NCBI RefSeq assembly: GCF_006546775.1
Contig: NZ_VICE01000140.1
Span: 1 to 43,666 of the forward strand
Source of the DNA: Marilutibacter aestuarii
Lineage (GTDB): Bacteria; Pseudomonadota; Gammaproteobacteria; Xanthomonadales; Xanthomonadaceae
Direction of reading: 5' to 3'
DNA length: 43,666 bases
Shown here: positions 8,938 through 17,186 of the stretch, piece after piece
Layout of the letters: each line of letters starts with the position of its first letter
Numbering within the stretch: position 1 is the first letter of the stretch
Notes under the pieces: model-generated
What the model saw: only the letters and a program-made list of their open reading frames with translations
The model's database searches: none
What the model was told of the DNA's origin: nothing
Program-made: the position numbers and the translations under genes

Positions 8938-10095
8938 TCAGCGCCCCGCCAGTGCATCGACGATGTTCAGGCGCATGGCGCGCAGCGCCGGCAGCAGGCC
9001 CACCAGCAGGCCGAAGGCCGCCATCAGGCCCAGGCCGAGCGCCCAGGTGGCCGCGGGCACGGTCTGCAGCAGGATCATGCCGCCGCTCATGGCGCTGAGC
9101 GCCGGGATCATGACCGCCGCGATCAGCAGGCCGATGGTCCCGCCGAGCACCAGCAACAACACCGACTCGGCGAGCACCAGCAACAGCACGCTGCGGTCGG
9201 TGAAGCCGATGGTCTTGAGCACCGCCAGCTCGGGGATGCGCTCGCGCACGGCCTGCGCCATGGTGTTGCCGGTCAGCAGCAGCAGGGTGAAGAAGACCGC
9301 GCCCATGATCGCGCTGACGATCAGGCCGATGTCGGCGAACTGCTTGACGAAGGCCTGGTTGAAGGCCTGCTCGGTCTGGGTCTTGGTCTCGTGGTCGGAG
9401 TTCTCGCTGATCTTGTCGATCGCCTGCGCCACCTGGTCGGAGCGGTCGGGGTCGTCGAGCTGCACCATCCACCAGCCGGCGCGGTCCTTGACGTAATCGT
9501 TGGCCTCGTTGAAGTAGTCCCAGCGGAAATACAGGGCGCTTTCCTCGCCCTTGCGCTTGGAGTCCTTCAGGCGGTAGATGCCGACGAGCTTGAACTCCCA
9601 GTTGTTGCTGCCCTGGGTGGGGAAGATCGTCGCCTGCAGCGGGATGATGTCGCCGATCTTCCAGCCGTATTTCTCGGCCAGGGCCGCGCCGACCACCGCG
9701 CCGTTGCGCGTGGTCTCGAAGGCCTTGAGCTGCGCCGGGCTGATCTCGTACTCGGGATAGATGTCGAAGAAGCCCGGGCCCACCGACATGTTCGGGAAGA
9801 AGTTGCGCTGGTCCTGGTAGATGCCGCCGAACCAGGCCGCGTGCACGGCCTTGCGCACGCCAGGCACGGCCTTGATCTGCGGTTCCAGGCGCATCGGCAG
9901 CATCTGCGTGATCGACAGGCGCGAGGCCACCACCAGGCGGTCGTAGCCGGCGACGTTGCTGCCCGCGTTGAAGGCGGCGCGGACCGAGTCGAGCATGCCG
10001 AACAGCATGAACGCGACGATCACCGACAACAGCGTGAGCACGGTGCGGGTCTTGCTGCGGAACAGCGCGGCCCAAATCAGGTGCAGGTATTTCAT
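8938..10095 (-). CDS. ABC transporter permease, MacB/FtsX type (first permease)
   Basis: A 385-residue permease starting MKYLHLIWAALFRSKTRTVLTLLSV, a typical MacB/FtsX N-terminal helix. A periplasmic domain spans about residues 45-250, and three C-terminal transmembrane helices include ERIPELAVLKTIGFTD, the coupling motif. Together with the next gene it probably forms a heterodimeric permease; MacB itself is a homodimer with a fused ATPase. The gene is 78 bases after the ATPase gene, on the same strand. The substrate cannot be read from the sequence. Confidence 0.88.
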   Translation of the reverse strand: MKYLHLIWAALFRSKTRTVLTLLSVIVAFMLFGMLDSVRAAFNAGSNVAGYDRLVVASRLSITQMLPMRLEPQIKAVPGVRKAVHAAWFGGIYQDQRNFFPNMSVGPGFFDIYPEYEISPAQLKAFETTRNGAVVGAALAEKYGWKIGDIIPLQATIFPTQGSNNWEFKLVGIYRLKDSKRKGEESALYFRWDYFNEANDYVKDRAGWWMVQLDDPDRSDQVAQAIDKISENSDHETKTQTEQAFNQAFVKQFADIGLIVSAIMGAVFFTLLLLTGNTMAQAVRERIPELAVLKTIGFTDRSVLLLVLAESVLLLVLGGTIGLLIAAVMIPALSAMSGGMILLQTVPAATWALGLGLMAAFGLLVGLLPALRAMRLNIVDALAGR

Positions 10096-10173
10096 GTTCC
10101 CAATCCTCTTCCGGTCGTCGCCGCATGCACCGGTGGTGCGTTCGCGGCGTCAACGCATCGTGGTGTCCCGGGC

Positions 10174-10866
10174 TCAGGCGACGTGGCGGACCTGCTCGAC
10201 GAGGGTGCCCTTGTCCAGGTGCAGGCTGTGCGTGGCGTGCTCGGCCGCCTTGGGATCGTGGGTCACCATGACGATGGTCTTGCCGTGGTCGCGGTTGAGC
10301 GACTGCAGCAGCGCCAGGATCTCCTCGGCCGACTGCCGGTCGAGGTCGCCGGTGGGCTCGTCGCAGATCAGCAGCTTGGGGTCGGACACGATCGCGCGCG
10401 CGATCGCCACGCGCTGCTGCTGGCCACCCGACAGTTCGTTGGGCTTGTGCTTGCCGCGCTCGGGCAGGCCGACCAGTTGCAGGGCGATCTCGGCCCGGCG
10501 CCGGCGGTCGGCGGCGCTGAGCGGGGCCAGCAGCAGCGGCAGCTCGACGTTCTTCTGCGCGGTGAGGGTCGGCATCAGGTTGTAGAACTGGAAGACGAAG
10601 CCGACGTTCTGGCTGCGCCAGTGCGAGAGCTGGCCGGCGCTCATGCGGTCGATGCGCTGGCCCTCGATCTCGATCTCGCCACCGCTGGGCGTGTCCAGGC
10701 CACCGATCAGGTTGAGCAGGGTGGTCTTGCCCGAGCCGGAGGGGCCCATCAGCGACACGAAGTCGCCGGTCGGGATCTCCAGGTTGATGCCGTGCAGGAC
10801 CTCGATCTTCTCCGGGCCGCGCTGGTAGGTCTTGGTGAGATCGCGGATGGATACCAGTGACGTCAT
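10174..10866 (-). CDS. ABC transporter ATP-binding protein (MacB/LolD type)
   Basis: A 230-residue ATPase with Walker A GPSGSGKTT, the Q-loop in VFQFYNL, signature LSGGQQQRVAIARA, Walker B LLICDEPTGDLD and switch histidine in MVTHD. This subfamily powers MacB/LolCDE/FtsX-like mechanotransmission rather than direct substrate passage. I chose the ATG at 10866 (MTSLVSIRDLTKTY) over an upstream frame extension because the fold starts there. It lies between the adaptor and the two permeases in one minus-strand operon. Confidence 0.93.
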   Translation of the reverse strand: MTSLVSIRDLTKTYQRGPEKIEVLHGINLEIPTGDFVSLMGPSGSGKTTLLNLIGGLDTPSGGEIEIEGQRIDRMSAGQLSHWRSQNVGFVFQFYNLMPTLTAQKNVELPLLLAPLSAADRRRRAEIALQLVGLPERGKHKPNELSGGQQQRVAIARAIVSDPKLLICDEPTGDLDRQSAEEILALLQSLNRDHGKTIVMVTHDPKAAEHATHSLHLDKGTLVEQVRHVA

Positions 10867-10999
10867 GGCGTTTGCCTCTTTGCAGTCGGGGCGACGTCCC
10901 CGGCGCATGGTGTCGGATCGAACCGGGTCCGTCGTCCCGGCCTGTCTTGCGCGCCGCGCGGTGGACCGGCGGCGCCTGTTGCTGTCGACGAACGAAGGG

Positions 11000-12250
11000 T
11001 CAGGAATTCGACCCGTCGTCCTCCTTCACTTCCACCGCGTCGCCGTCGGCGAGTTCCGCCGGCGGCGACAGCACCACGACGTCGCCACCGGCCAGGCCGT
11101 CGGTGATCTCCAGGTCCTCGCCGAGCGTGCGGCCGACGCGCACCGTGCGCGCGGCCACCTTGCCGTCGACGACGACGAAGGCGAGTTGTGCTTCGTCGCG
11201 TTCCACCACCGCGCTGGCGGGCACCAGCACGCCCGGCGGCGGGGCGTCGGCCTGCTCGGGCGCCGCCTGTTCCAGGAAGCTCACGCGCACGCCCATGTCC
11301 GGCACGATGCGCGGGTCCTTCTCCTTGAAGCCGATGCGGACCTTCACCGTGGCCTTGCCGCGGTCGGCGGCGGGGATGATGGCGATCACCTCGGCGGGGA
11401 TCTTCCAGTCCGGGTAGGCGTTGAGCGTGGCCTCGACGGGCATCCTGGGCTTGACGCGGCCGATGAAGGCTTCGCCGACGTCGACTTCGACCTCGAGCGA
11501 ATCCATGTCGACGATGGTGCCGATGCCGGTGCGGGTGTAGCCGCCACCGGCCGACAGCGGCGAGATGATCTCGCCCGGCTGGGCGGCCTTGGCGATCACC
11601 ACGCCCGCGAAGGGCGCGCGCACGATGGTGTTGTCCACGCCGATCTCGGCGATGTCGAGCTGGTCGGCGGCGACGGCGGCGGTGCGCTGCGCCGTCACCA
11701 GCTGCGCGCGCAGGGCATCGCGCTGGGCGATGGCCTGGTCGTACTGCGACTTGGACACCAGCTGCTGCCGGGCCAGGGTGGCCAGCCGGGTGGCGTTGGA
11801 CTCGGCCTCCTTGAGCTGGGCCTGGATGCTGCTTGCCTGGCTGTGCGCCGCGGCGAGCTGGGCCTGTGCCAGCGACTCCTGCGCGTTGGCGTCGACCGGG
11901 TCGAGGGTGGCCATGACATCGCCGGCTTCGACCGATTGCCCTTCCTCGATCAGGACCTCGCGTACGCGGCCGGTGATCTTCGCCGAGACGGTCGCGATGC
12001 GGCGCGCGACGACATACCCGGTCGCGTCAAGCACCGAGGCGTTGCCGCCCCCGGCGCCGCCGATCGCGACCGCGGTGGCGGTGCGTACCTCGGTCGCGCC
12101 GCCGCGGGCGAACAGCAGCCAGCCCAGGACGCCGAGCGCCAGCACGGCCACGACCGCGATGCCCGCGAACAGGGGGCCACGCCCCGACGGCGGCGGCGAC
12201 GCGTTGCGGTCGATACGGAGTTCTTTCAGCAGGTCGGCGGAAGTGCTCAT
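11000..12250 (-). CDS. Periplasmic adaptor (HlyD/MacA-like membrane fusion protein)
   Basis: A 416-residue adaptor with a short cytosolic N-terminus, one transmembrane helix (about residues 28-48), a biotinyl-lipoyl-like half-motif (IEEGQSVEAGDVMATLD), an alanine/glutamine-rich coiled-coil hairpin (about 125-190), the returning lipoyl half (VRAPFAGVVIAKAAQPGEI) and C-terminal beta-barrel domains. Such proteins link an inner-membrane transporter to an outer-membrane channel; no TolC-like gene is nearby. It is the first gene of the export operon. The start ATG at 12250 lies about 120 bases downstream of the palindrome at 12372-12383, a candidate operator. Confidence 0.9.
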   Translation of the reverse strand: MSTSADLLKELRIDRNASPPPSGRGPLFAGIAVVAVLALGVLGWLLFARGGATEVRTATAVAIGGAGGGNASVLDATGYVVARRIATVSAKITGRVREVLIEEGQSVEAGDVMATLDPVDANAQESLAQAQLAAAHSQASSIQAQLKEAESNATRLATLARQQLVSKSQYDQAIAQRDALRAQLVTAQRTAAVAADQLDIAEIGVDNTIVRAPFAGVVIAKAAQPGEIISPLSAGGGYTRTGIGTIVDMDSLEVEVDVGEAFIGRVKPRMPVEATLNAYPDWKIPAEVIAIIPAADRGKATVKVRIGFKEKDPRIVPDMGVRVSFLEQAAPEQADAPPPGVLVPASAVVERDEAQLAFVVVDGKVAARTVRVGRTLGEDLEITDGLAGGDVVVLSPPAELADGDAVEVKEDDGSNS

Positions 12251-12371
12251 CGAGTGTCCAGACGGAAGGAAGGGGTGGATGTGACCGGCACGTGGGCAGG
12301 CAGCCCGGCGGCGACACCGCCATCCCCTCGAGGGTGGCGCCAGCATCGCCGCCACGTCGTGTCGCGCCAAG

Positions 12372-12383
12372 TGACAGCTGTCA
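12372..12383. promoter_or_regulatory. 12-bp palindrome TGACAGCTGTCA, copy 1 (export operon)
   Basis: A perfect inverted repeat of TGACA around GC, in the 177-base gap upstream of the adaptor gene (minus strand). An identical copy is at 13501-13512. A 5-2-5 layout suits a dimer of a NarL/DesR-type response regulator; one is encoded nearby at 16571-17173. The link is inferred. Confidence 0.6.
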
Positions 12384-12427
12384 TGCGCTTGCCGTGTCGA
12401 AGCTCAGGGTAGCGCGGTGCGGCGCCT

Positions 12428-13399
12428 TCATTGCAGCGGCCCCCATTCGCGGCCGGGCAGGGCATTGCGGAAGGCCTCGATGGCGCCGCGGTCCTGCAGG
12501 GTGACGAACACGGTGCGGCCGTCGGCGCCGCCGAAGGCGACATTGGTCGGCTTGCGCCCGCGCAGCGCCACCTCGCGCAGCACGCGGCCATCGGGCGAGA
12601 CCACCGCCACCGTGCCGGCGTCGTAACGGGCGATGTAGAGGTTGCCCTCGACGTCGCAACGCATGCCGTCCAGGCCATGGTCGGGGAAGGCCAGCAGGAG
12701 CCGCTTGCCGGAAACGCCGCCGTCGGCCTCGATGTCGTATGCCCAGACCTTCCGCTGCACGCTCTCGTTGACGTAGAGCCGGCGCCCGTCGGGACTGACC
12801 TCGATGCCGTTGGTCGTGCCCATGCCCGACTCCAGCCGGCGCACGCTGCCGTCGGTCCGGACCTGCCACAGCTGGCCGCTGCCGCTGGCCCAGTCCGGGT
12901 CGCTGGCATAGAGCGTGCCGTCCGGCGCGCGGGCGATGTCGTTGGGCTGGTGCGCGCCGGGCAGCGCGGCGTAGGTCGTTGCGTCGCGGCCGTCGGGCGT
13001 CAGTCGCAGGACCTGGTGGCCGGCATAGTCGGCCACCAGCAGGTGGCCGTCGTCGTCGAAGCGGATGCCGTTGCCGATGCTGCCCTCGGGCAGTTCGGCG
13101 AACAGGGTGGCGCGACCGCGCCCGTCCGCACCGACGACGACGCGTCCGACGGTGCCATCGCGACCGAAGCCAACGGCATGCAGCGCGCCATCGGGCGCTA
13201 CTGCGGGCCCTTCGACGCCCGCGGTGAACACGCCATCCTCCACCACGTCCCAGGCCTGGTAGAGGCCAGGGCCGGCAGGGGCATGGGGGGCATGGCTGCA
13301 GGCCGCGGCGAGCGCGGTGGCCAGGCAGGCGGCGAGCGCCGGCAACGGGGGCCTCGGGGCGGGGTGCGCGATCCGGGCGCGCGCCGGGCGGAACTTCAT
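12428..13399 (-). CDS. SMP-30/gluconolactonase-like lipoprotein
   Basis: A 323-residue predicted lipoprotein (lipobox LAAAC, Cys34) with the repeating blades of an SMP-30/gluconolactonase/LRE beta-propeller: NGIRFDDDGHLLVADYAG, NDIARAPDGTLYASD, NGIEVSPDGRRLYVNES and DGMRCDVEGNLYIAR. The acidic and Asn residues that bind the metal in this family (E of EGPAVAPDG, N of PNDIA, N of TNGIE, D of LDGMR) appear to be present, so lactone hydrolysis is possible, but a non-catalytic sensor role cannot be excluded. It is divergent from the ABC-2/two-component operon, and the gap between them contains palindrome copy 2. Confidence 0.82.
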   Translation of the reverse strand: MKFRPARARIAHPAPRPPLPALAACLATALAAACSHAPHAPAGPGLYQAWDVVEDGVFTAGVEGPAVAPDGALHAVGFGRDGTVGRVVVGADGRGRATLFAELPEGSIGNGIRFDDDGHLLVADYAGHQVLRLTPDGRDATTYAALPGAHQPNDIARAPDGTLYASDPDWASGSGQLWQVRTDGSVRRLESGMGTTNGIEVSPDGRRLYVNESVQRKVWAYDIEADGGVSGKRLLLAFPDHGLDGMRCDVEGNLYIARYDAGTVAVVSPDGRVLREVALRGRKPTNVAFGGADGRTVFVTLQDRGAIEAFRNALPGREWGPLQ

Positions 13400-13500
13400 G
13401 TCGAATCCTGTCGTGAAGTCGTCGGCCGATTGTGAAGCCTCCGTCCTCCGCGGCCAAGCGCCGCGCGCGAGGCTGCTGACAATCCGCGCCGGCGGCGACC

Positions 13501-13512
13501 TGACAGCTGTCA
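13501..13512. promoter_or_regulatory. 12-bp palindrome TGACAGCTGTCA, copy 2 (divergent promoter region)
   Basis: Identical to the palindrome at 12372-12383; the match continues as TGACAGCTGTCATGC on the plus strand. It lies in the 194-base divergent gap, 81 bases before the ABC-2 ATPase ATG and about 100 bases before the SMP-30-like gene start, so it could control either or both. Confidence 0.65.
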
Positions 13513-13593
13513 TGCACAAGGCATGGCAGCCGCCACTGATCCGCGGGGCGCGGCCTGCCTATCGTGGCCACGGTCCCATTGGAAGGCATCGAC

Positions 13594-14514
13594 ATGAGCA
13601 TGACCGATCTCCCGACCGCGCGGCTTTCCGGCGCGGTGAAACAGTACGGCGCGCTACGCGCCCTCGACGGTTTCGACCTCTCGCTGCGACGTGGCCGCCT
13701 GACCGCGCTGCTGGGCCCCAATGGCGCGGGCAAGACGACGGCGATCGGCCTGCTGCTCGGGCTGCAGTCCGCCGACGCGGGCACGGTCGAGGTATTCGGG
13801 CAATCGCCGCGCCTGCTCGCGACGCGACGGCGGGTCGGCATGATGCTGCAGAGCGCGGGCATCCAGGAGGTCCTCAAGGTGCGCGAGCTGCTGGCGCTGA
13901 CGCGCAGCTACTACCCCGACCCGCGCAGCGTGGCCGACTGCATCGCGATGGCAGGACTCGAAGGCCTGATGGAACGACGCTACGGCCAGCTCTCGGGTGG
14001 CCAGCAGCGGCGCGTGCAGTTCGCCCTGGCGATCTGCGGCCGGCCGGAGCTGCTGTTCCTCGACGAACCCACCACCGGCCTCGACATCGAGGCCCGCCAA
14101 GGCATGTGGAAGGCCATCCGCGGCCTGCTCGGGACCGGATGCGCGGTGCTGCTGACCACGCACTACCTCGAGGAAGCCGAGGCGCTGGCCGACCATGTCG
14201 CGGTGATCGACCGCGGGCGCCTGATCGCCGAGGGCAGCGTGCAGGACATCCGTGCCCGCGTCGCGCAACGGCGGATCCGATGCCTGTCCGCGCTGTCGGC
14301 GGCGGGCGTGCGGCAATGGCCGGGCGTCAACCACGCCGAACGCAGGGAGGCCTGGCTGGAGATCGTCGCCGAGCATGCCGAACCGGTGGTCCGCCGCCTC
14401 CTCGAGGAGGATGCCGCGCTCTCGGAACTGGAAGTGCAGCGTGCCGGGCTGGCCGATGCCTTCCTCGCCATCACCGCCGGCGACGATGCCCGCCCCGTCC
14501 CGGAGGCCGCATGA
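13594..14514 (+). CDS. ABC-2 type transporter ATP-binding protein
   Basis: A 306-residue ATPase with Walker A GPNGAGKTT, Q-loop LQSAG, signature QLSGGQQRRVQFALA, Walker B LLFLDEPTTGLD and switch histidine in TTHYLEEAE; the remaining ~90 residues form the C-terminal extension usual in drug, lipid or antibiotic exporters of the DrrA/NatA type. Start: ATG 13594 has GGAAGG seven bases upstream; a GTG at 13564 is less likely. Its stop overlaps the permease start (ATGA). First gene of a four-gene operon with a histidine kinase and response regulator. Confidence 0.92.
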   Translation: MSMTDLPTARLSGAVKQYGALRALDGFDLSLRRGRLTALLGPNGAGKTTAIGLLLGLQSADAGTVEVFGQSPRLLATRRRVGMMLQSAGIQEVLKVRELLALTRSYYPDPRSVADCIAMAGLEGLMERRYGQLSGGQQRRVQFALAICGRPELLFLDEPTTGLDIEARQGMWKAIRGLLGTGCAVLLTTHYLEEAEALADHVAVIDRGRLIAEGSVQDIRARVAQRRIRCLSALSAAGVRQWPGVNHAERREAWLEIVAEHAEPVVRRLLEEDAALSELEVQRAGLADAFLAITAGDDARPVPEAA

Positions 14515-15296
14515 TGGACAGCCTGTCGCACACCGTCGCCCCCGCCCGACCCTCCCGTTTCCGGGCGTGGCGCCTGGAGGCCCGCTGCGAGTTGCTGCGC
14601 GTCCTGCGCACGCCGTCGTTCGCGCTGCCGACGCTCCTGTTCCCGCCACTGTTCTACCTGCTGTTCGGCGTGGTCCTGGCGGCGAAGGGCGGCGGCCGGC
14701 CGGAGGTCGCGGCCTATCTGCTGGCCACCTACGGGGTGTTCGGGGTGATGGGCGTGGGCCTGTTCGGCTTCGGCGTCAATGTCGCCGTGGACCGCCAGCG
14801 TGGCCTGCTGACGCTCAAGCGGGCGCTGCCGATGCCGCCGGGCGCCTATGTCGGCGCGAAGATGGTTTCCGCCGCCGTGTTCGCGACGGTGTGCTCGCTG
14901 TCGCTTGCCCTGCTCGCCGCCACTGTCGGTGGCGTGCAGTTGCAGGCCTGGCAGTGGCTGTCGCTGGTGGGGATCAACGTGCTCGGCGTCTTGCCCTTCT
15001 GCGCGATCGGGCTGTGGATCGGCAGCCGCGTCGGGGGCGACGGGGCGCCGGCGGTGGTGAACATCATCTACCTGCCGATGGCTTTCCTCTCCGGCCTGTG
15101 GATGCCCTTGTCGATGCTGCCCGACCTCGTCGCCCGGATGGCGCCGGCGTGGCCATCGTATCATCTGTCGCAGGTCGCGCTGCGCGTTCTCGGGCAGGGC
15201 GAAGAGAAACCGCTGGCGATGCACGTGGGCGTGCTGCTGGCCTTCACCGTGGTCTTCGCGCTGCTCGCGCTGCGTCGCCTGGCCCGCGAAGCATGA
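14511..15296 (+). CDS. ABC-2 type transporter permease
   Basis: A 261-residue membrane protein with six predicted transmembrane helices, beginning near LPTLLFPPLFYLLFGVV and ending near VLLAFTVVFALLALRRLA. The segment between the last helices (IIYLPMAFLSGLWMPLSMLP) is the re-entrant or short-helix region typical of ABC-2 permeases. The start overlaps the ATPase stop by four bases; ATG 14514 is an alternative one codon later. Its own stop overlaps the kinase ATG, so three genes are coupled. The substrate is unknown. Confidence 0.9.
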   Translation: MMDSLSHTVAPARPSRFRAWRLEARCELLRVLRTPSFALPTLLFPPLFYLLFGVVLAAKGGGRPEVAAYLLATYGVFGVMGVGLFGFGVNVAVDRQRGLLTLKRALPMPPGAYVGAKMVSAAVFATVCSLSLALLAATVGGVQLQAWQWLSLVGINVLGVLPFCAIGLWIGSRVGGDGAPAVVNIIYLPMAFLSGLWMPLSMLPDLVARMAPAWPSYHLSQVALRVLGQGEEKPLAMHVGVLLAFTVVFALLALRRLAREA

Positions 15297-16525
15297 ACAT
15301 GGCATGGGCGACGGACATGGGGACGCGAATGGTGCGGTGGCACTCCAATCGAATGATGCAGGCATTGCTAAGCTTGCGCCGGGCACTGCTGACAGACGAC
15401 TTCGACCTGGGCTGGATGCCCATCTACAGCCTGGGCTACCTGCTGTTCCTGTTCCTGCCGGTGGTGTTCGGGTTCCGCGCGAGCATCTGGATCCCCGACG
15501 GCGGCCGCGATGGCCTGATCTGGCCGACCCTGCTGAGCATCGCGCTGTTCCTGCCGCTGTACTTCGCCACCTACCGGGCCACCGGCGCATGGCGCATCGC
15601 CTGCACGCTCGCGATCGCCCTGCTGGGCTTCGCGCTGATGCCGGCCAACGGCTTTTCCAACACCTACCTGATCTATGCCTGCTCGTTCAGTGCGGCCTGG
15701 CAGACCGGCATGCCGGCCAAGCTGCTGGCGATCACCGCCATGCTTGCCCTGTACGGCCTCGAGCTGCACCTGCTGCGCTACCCGATGTTCATCCTCGGGA
15801 TCACCGCGGTGGTCGGCCTGTCGGTGTTCTTCGGCAACCACTTCTACTACCGCGACAAGCAGAAGCAGGCCGCGCTCCGCCTGAGCCACGAAGAGGTCAA
15901 GCGCCTGGCCGCCACCGCCGAGCGCGAGCGGATCGGCCGCGACCTGCACGACCTGCTCGGGCACACGTTGTCGCTGATCGCGCTCAAGTCCGATCTCGCC
16001 GGGCGCCTGCTCGAGCGCGATCCGGCGGCCGCGCGCCACGAGGTCGACGAGGTCAGTCGCGTTGCGCGCGAGGCGCTTTCGCAGGTCCGGCGCGCGGTGA
16101 CCGGGATCCGGTCGGCCGGCATCGCGGCGGAGCTGGCGTCCGCCCGGCTGCTGCTGGAAACCGACGGCATCACCCTCCGCCATCACGCCGACCTGCCACC
16201 GTTGCCGGCGGCGCACGAGGTCGCGCTCGCGATGTGCCTGCGCGAGGCGGTCACCAACCTGCAACGGCACGCGCGGGCCACCCAGGCCCAGGTGCTGCTG
16301 GAGGCCGATGGCACGGACGTCCGCCTGTCGGTCAGCGACAACGGCCGCGGCGGCGACATCGTTCCTGGCAACGGCCTGGACGGCATGCGAGAACGGCTCG
16401 AGGCGCTGGGCGGCGAACTGCGGGTCGAGAGTCGTCGCGGCCAGGGCACGCGCCTGGAAGCCAGGCTGCCCCTCCCGCCCGACCCTGTTCCGCCGGCCCC
16501 CATGCATGGGACGATCGCGCCGTGA
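15293..16525 (+). CDS. Sensor histidine kinase, DesK/HisKA_3 type
   Basis: A 410-residue kinase. Five or six transmembrane helices fill about residues 42-182, with no large extracytoplasmic domain, so the input is probably a membrane property, a hydrophobic ligand or the adjacent transporter. A short coiled coil leads to the HisKA_3 box RIGRDLHDLLGH (phospho-acceptor His219), then an HATPase_c domain with N-box REAVTNLQRHA and G-boxes DNGRGG and GNGLDGMRERL. DesK and LiaS-like kinases share this layout. ATG 15293 overlaps the permease stop; other ATGs lie 6, 24 and 36 bases further in. Confidence 0.9.
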   Translation: MNMAWATDMGTRMVRWHSNRMMQALLSLRRALLTDDFDLGWMPIYSLGYLLFLFLPVVFGFRASIWIPDGGRDGLIWPTLLSIALFLPLYFATYRATGAWRIACTLAIALLGFALMPANGFSNTYLIYACSFSAAWQTGMPAKLLAITAMLALYGLELHLLRYPMFILGITAVVGLSVFFGNHFYYRDKQKQAALRLSHEEVKRLAATAERERIGRDLHDLLGHTLSLIALKSDLAGRLLERDPAAARHEVDEVSRVAREALSQVRRAVTGIRSAGIAAELASARLLLETDGITLRHHADLPPLPAAHEVALAMCLREAVTNLQRHARATQAQVLLEADGTDVRLSVSDNGRGGDIVPGNGLDGMRERLEALGGELRVESRRGQGTRLEARLPLPPDPVPPAPMHGTIAP

Positions 16526-16570
16526 GCCCTTATCCCAGGCGAGGACGTCGATGAAGGAAGGAGGCGCCGG

Positions 16571-17173
16571 ATGATCCGGGTCCTGCTGGCCGAGGACCAG
16601 GCGATGGTGCGCGGCGCGCTGTCGGCCCTGCTGGGGCTGGAGGCGGACATCGAGGTCGTCGACGCGGTCGCCGATGGCGAGGCCGCGTGGCGGTCGCTGC
16701 AACGGCACGCGCCCGACCTGCTCGTCACCGACATCGAGATGCCCGGCCTGACCGGGCTGGAGCTGGCCCAGCGCGTGCAGCGCCACGAACTGCCCACGCG
16801 GGTGGTGATCGTGACCACCTTCGCCCGTGCCGGGTACCTGAGGCGGGCGCTGGATGCCGGCGTTACCGGCTACCTGCTCAAGGACGCGCCGGCCGAGCAG
16901 CTGGCCGAGGCCTTGCGCAAGGTGCATGCCGGCGGCCGTGCCATCGACCCGGAACTGGCTTTGGAAGCCTGGGGCGAGGCGGACCCGCTCAACGACCGCG
17001 AACGTCAGGTGCTGCGACTGGCCGGCGAGGGCCAGTCGACCGCCGAGATCGCGCGCCAGCTCAACCTGTCCCAGGGCACCGTGCGCAACTACCTGTCCGA
17101 AGCCATCGGCAAGCTCGGCGTCGGCAACCGCATCGAGGCGTTCCGGCTGGCGCGGCAGAAGGGGTTGCTGTGA
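16571..17173 (+). CDS. NarL/DesR-type response regulator
   Basis: A 200-residue regulator: receiver domain with phospho-acceptor Asp54 (VTDIEMPG), conserved Thr in IVTTF and Lys in LLKDA, then a LuxR-type helix-turn-helix (NDRERQVLRLAGEGQSTAEI, followed by SQGTVRNYLS). The start ATG has AAGGAGG-like sequence about eight bases upstream and lies 45 bases after the kinase gene. The cognate operator is not known, but the NarL class usually binds inverted repeats, and two identical 5-2-5 palindromes are present at 12372 and 13501. Confidence 0.93.
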   Translation: MIRVLLAEDQAMVRGALSALLGLEADIEVVDAVADGEAAWRSLQRHAPDLLVTDIEMPGLTGLELAQRVQRHELPTRVVIVTTFARAGYLRRALDAGVTGYLLKDAPAEQLAEALRKVHAGGRAIDPELALEAWGEADPLNDRERQVLRLAGEGQSTAEIARQLNLSQGTVRNYLSEAIGKLGVGNRIEAFRLARQKGLL

Positions 17174-17186
17174 GCCCCGCCGGGCC

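Noticed and set aside
12381-13877. 498-codon minus-strand frame covering the SMP-30-like gene and its upstream gap
   Set aside because: It is in another frame from the SMP-30-like propeller and ends inside the divergent ABC ATPase; a shadow.
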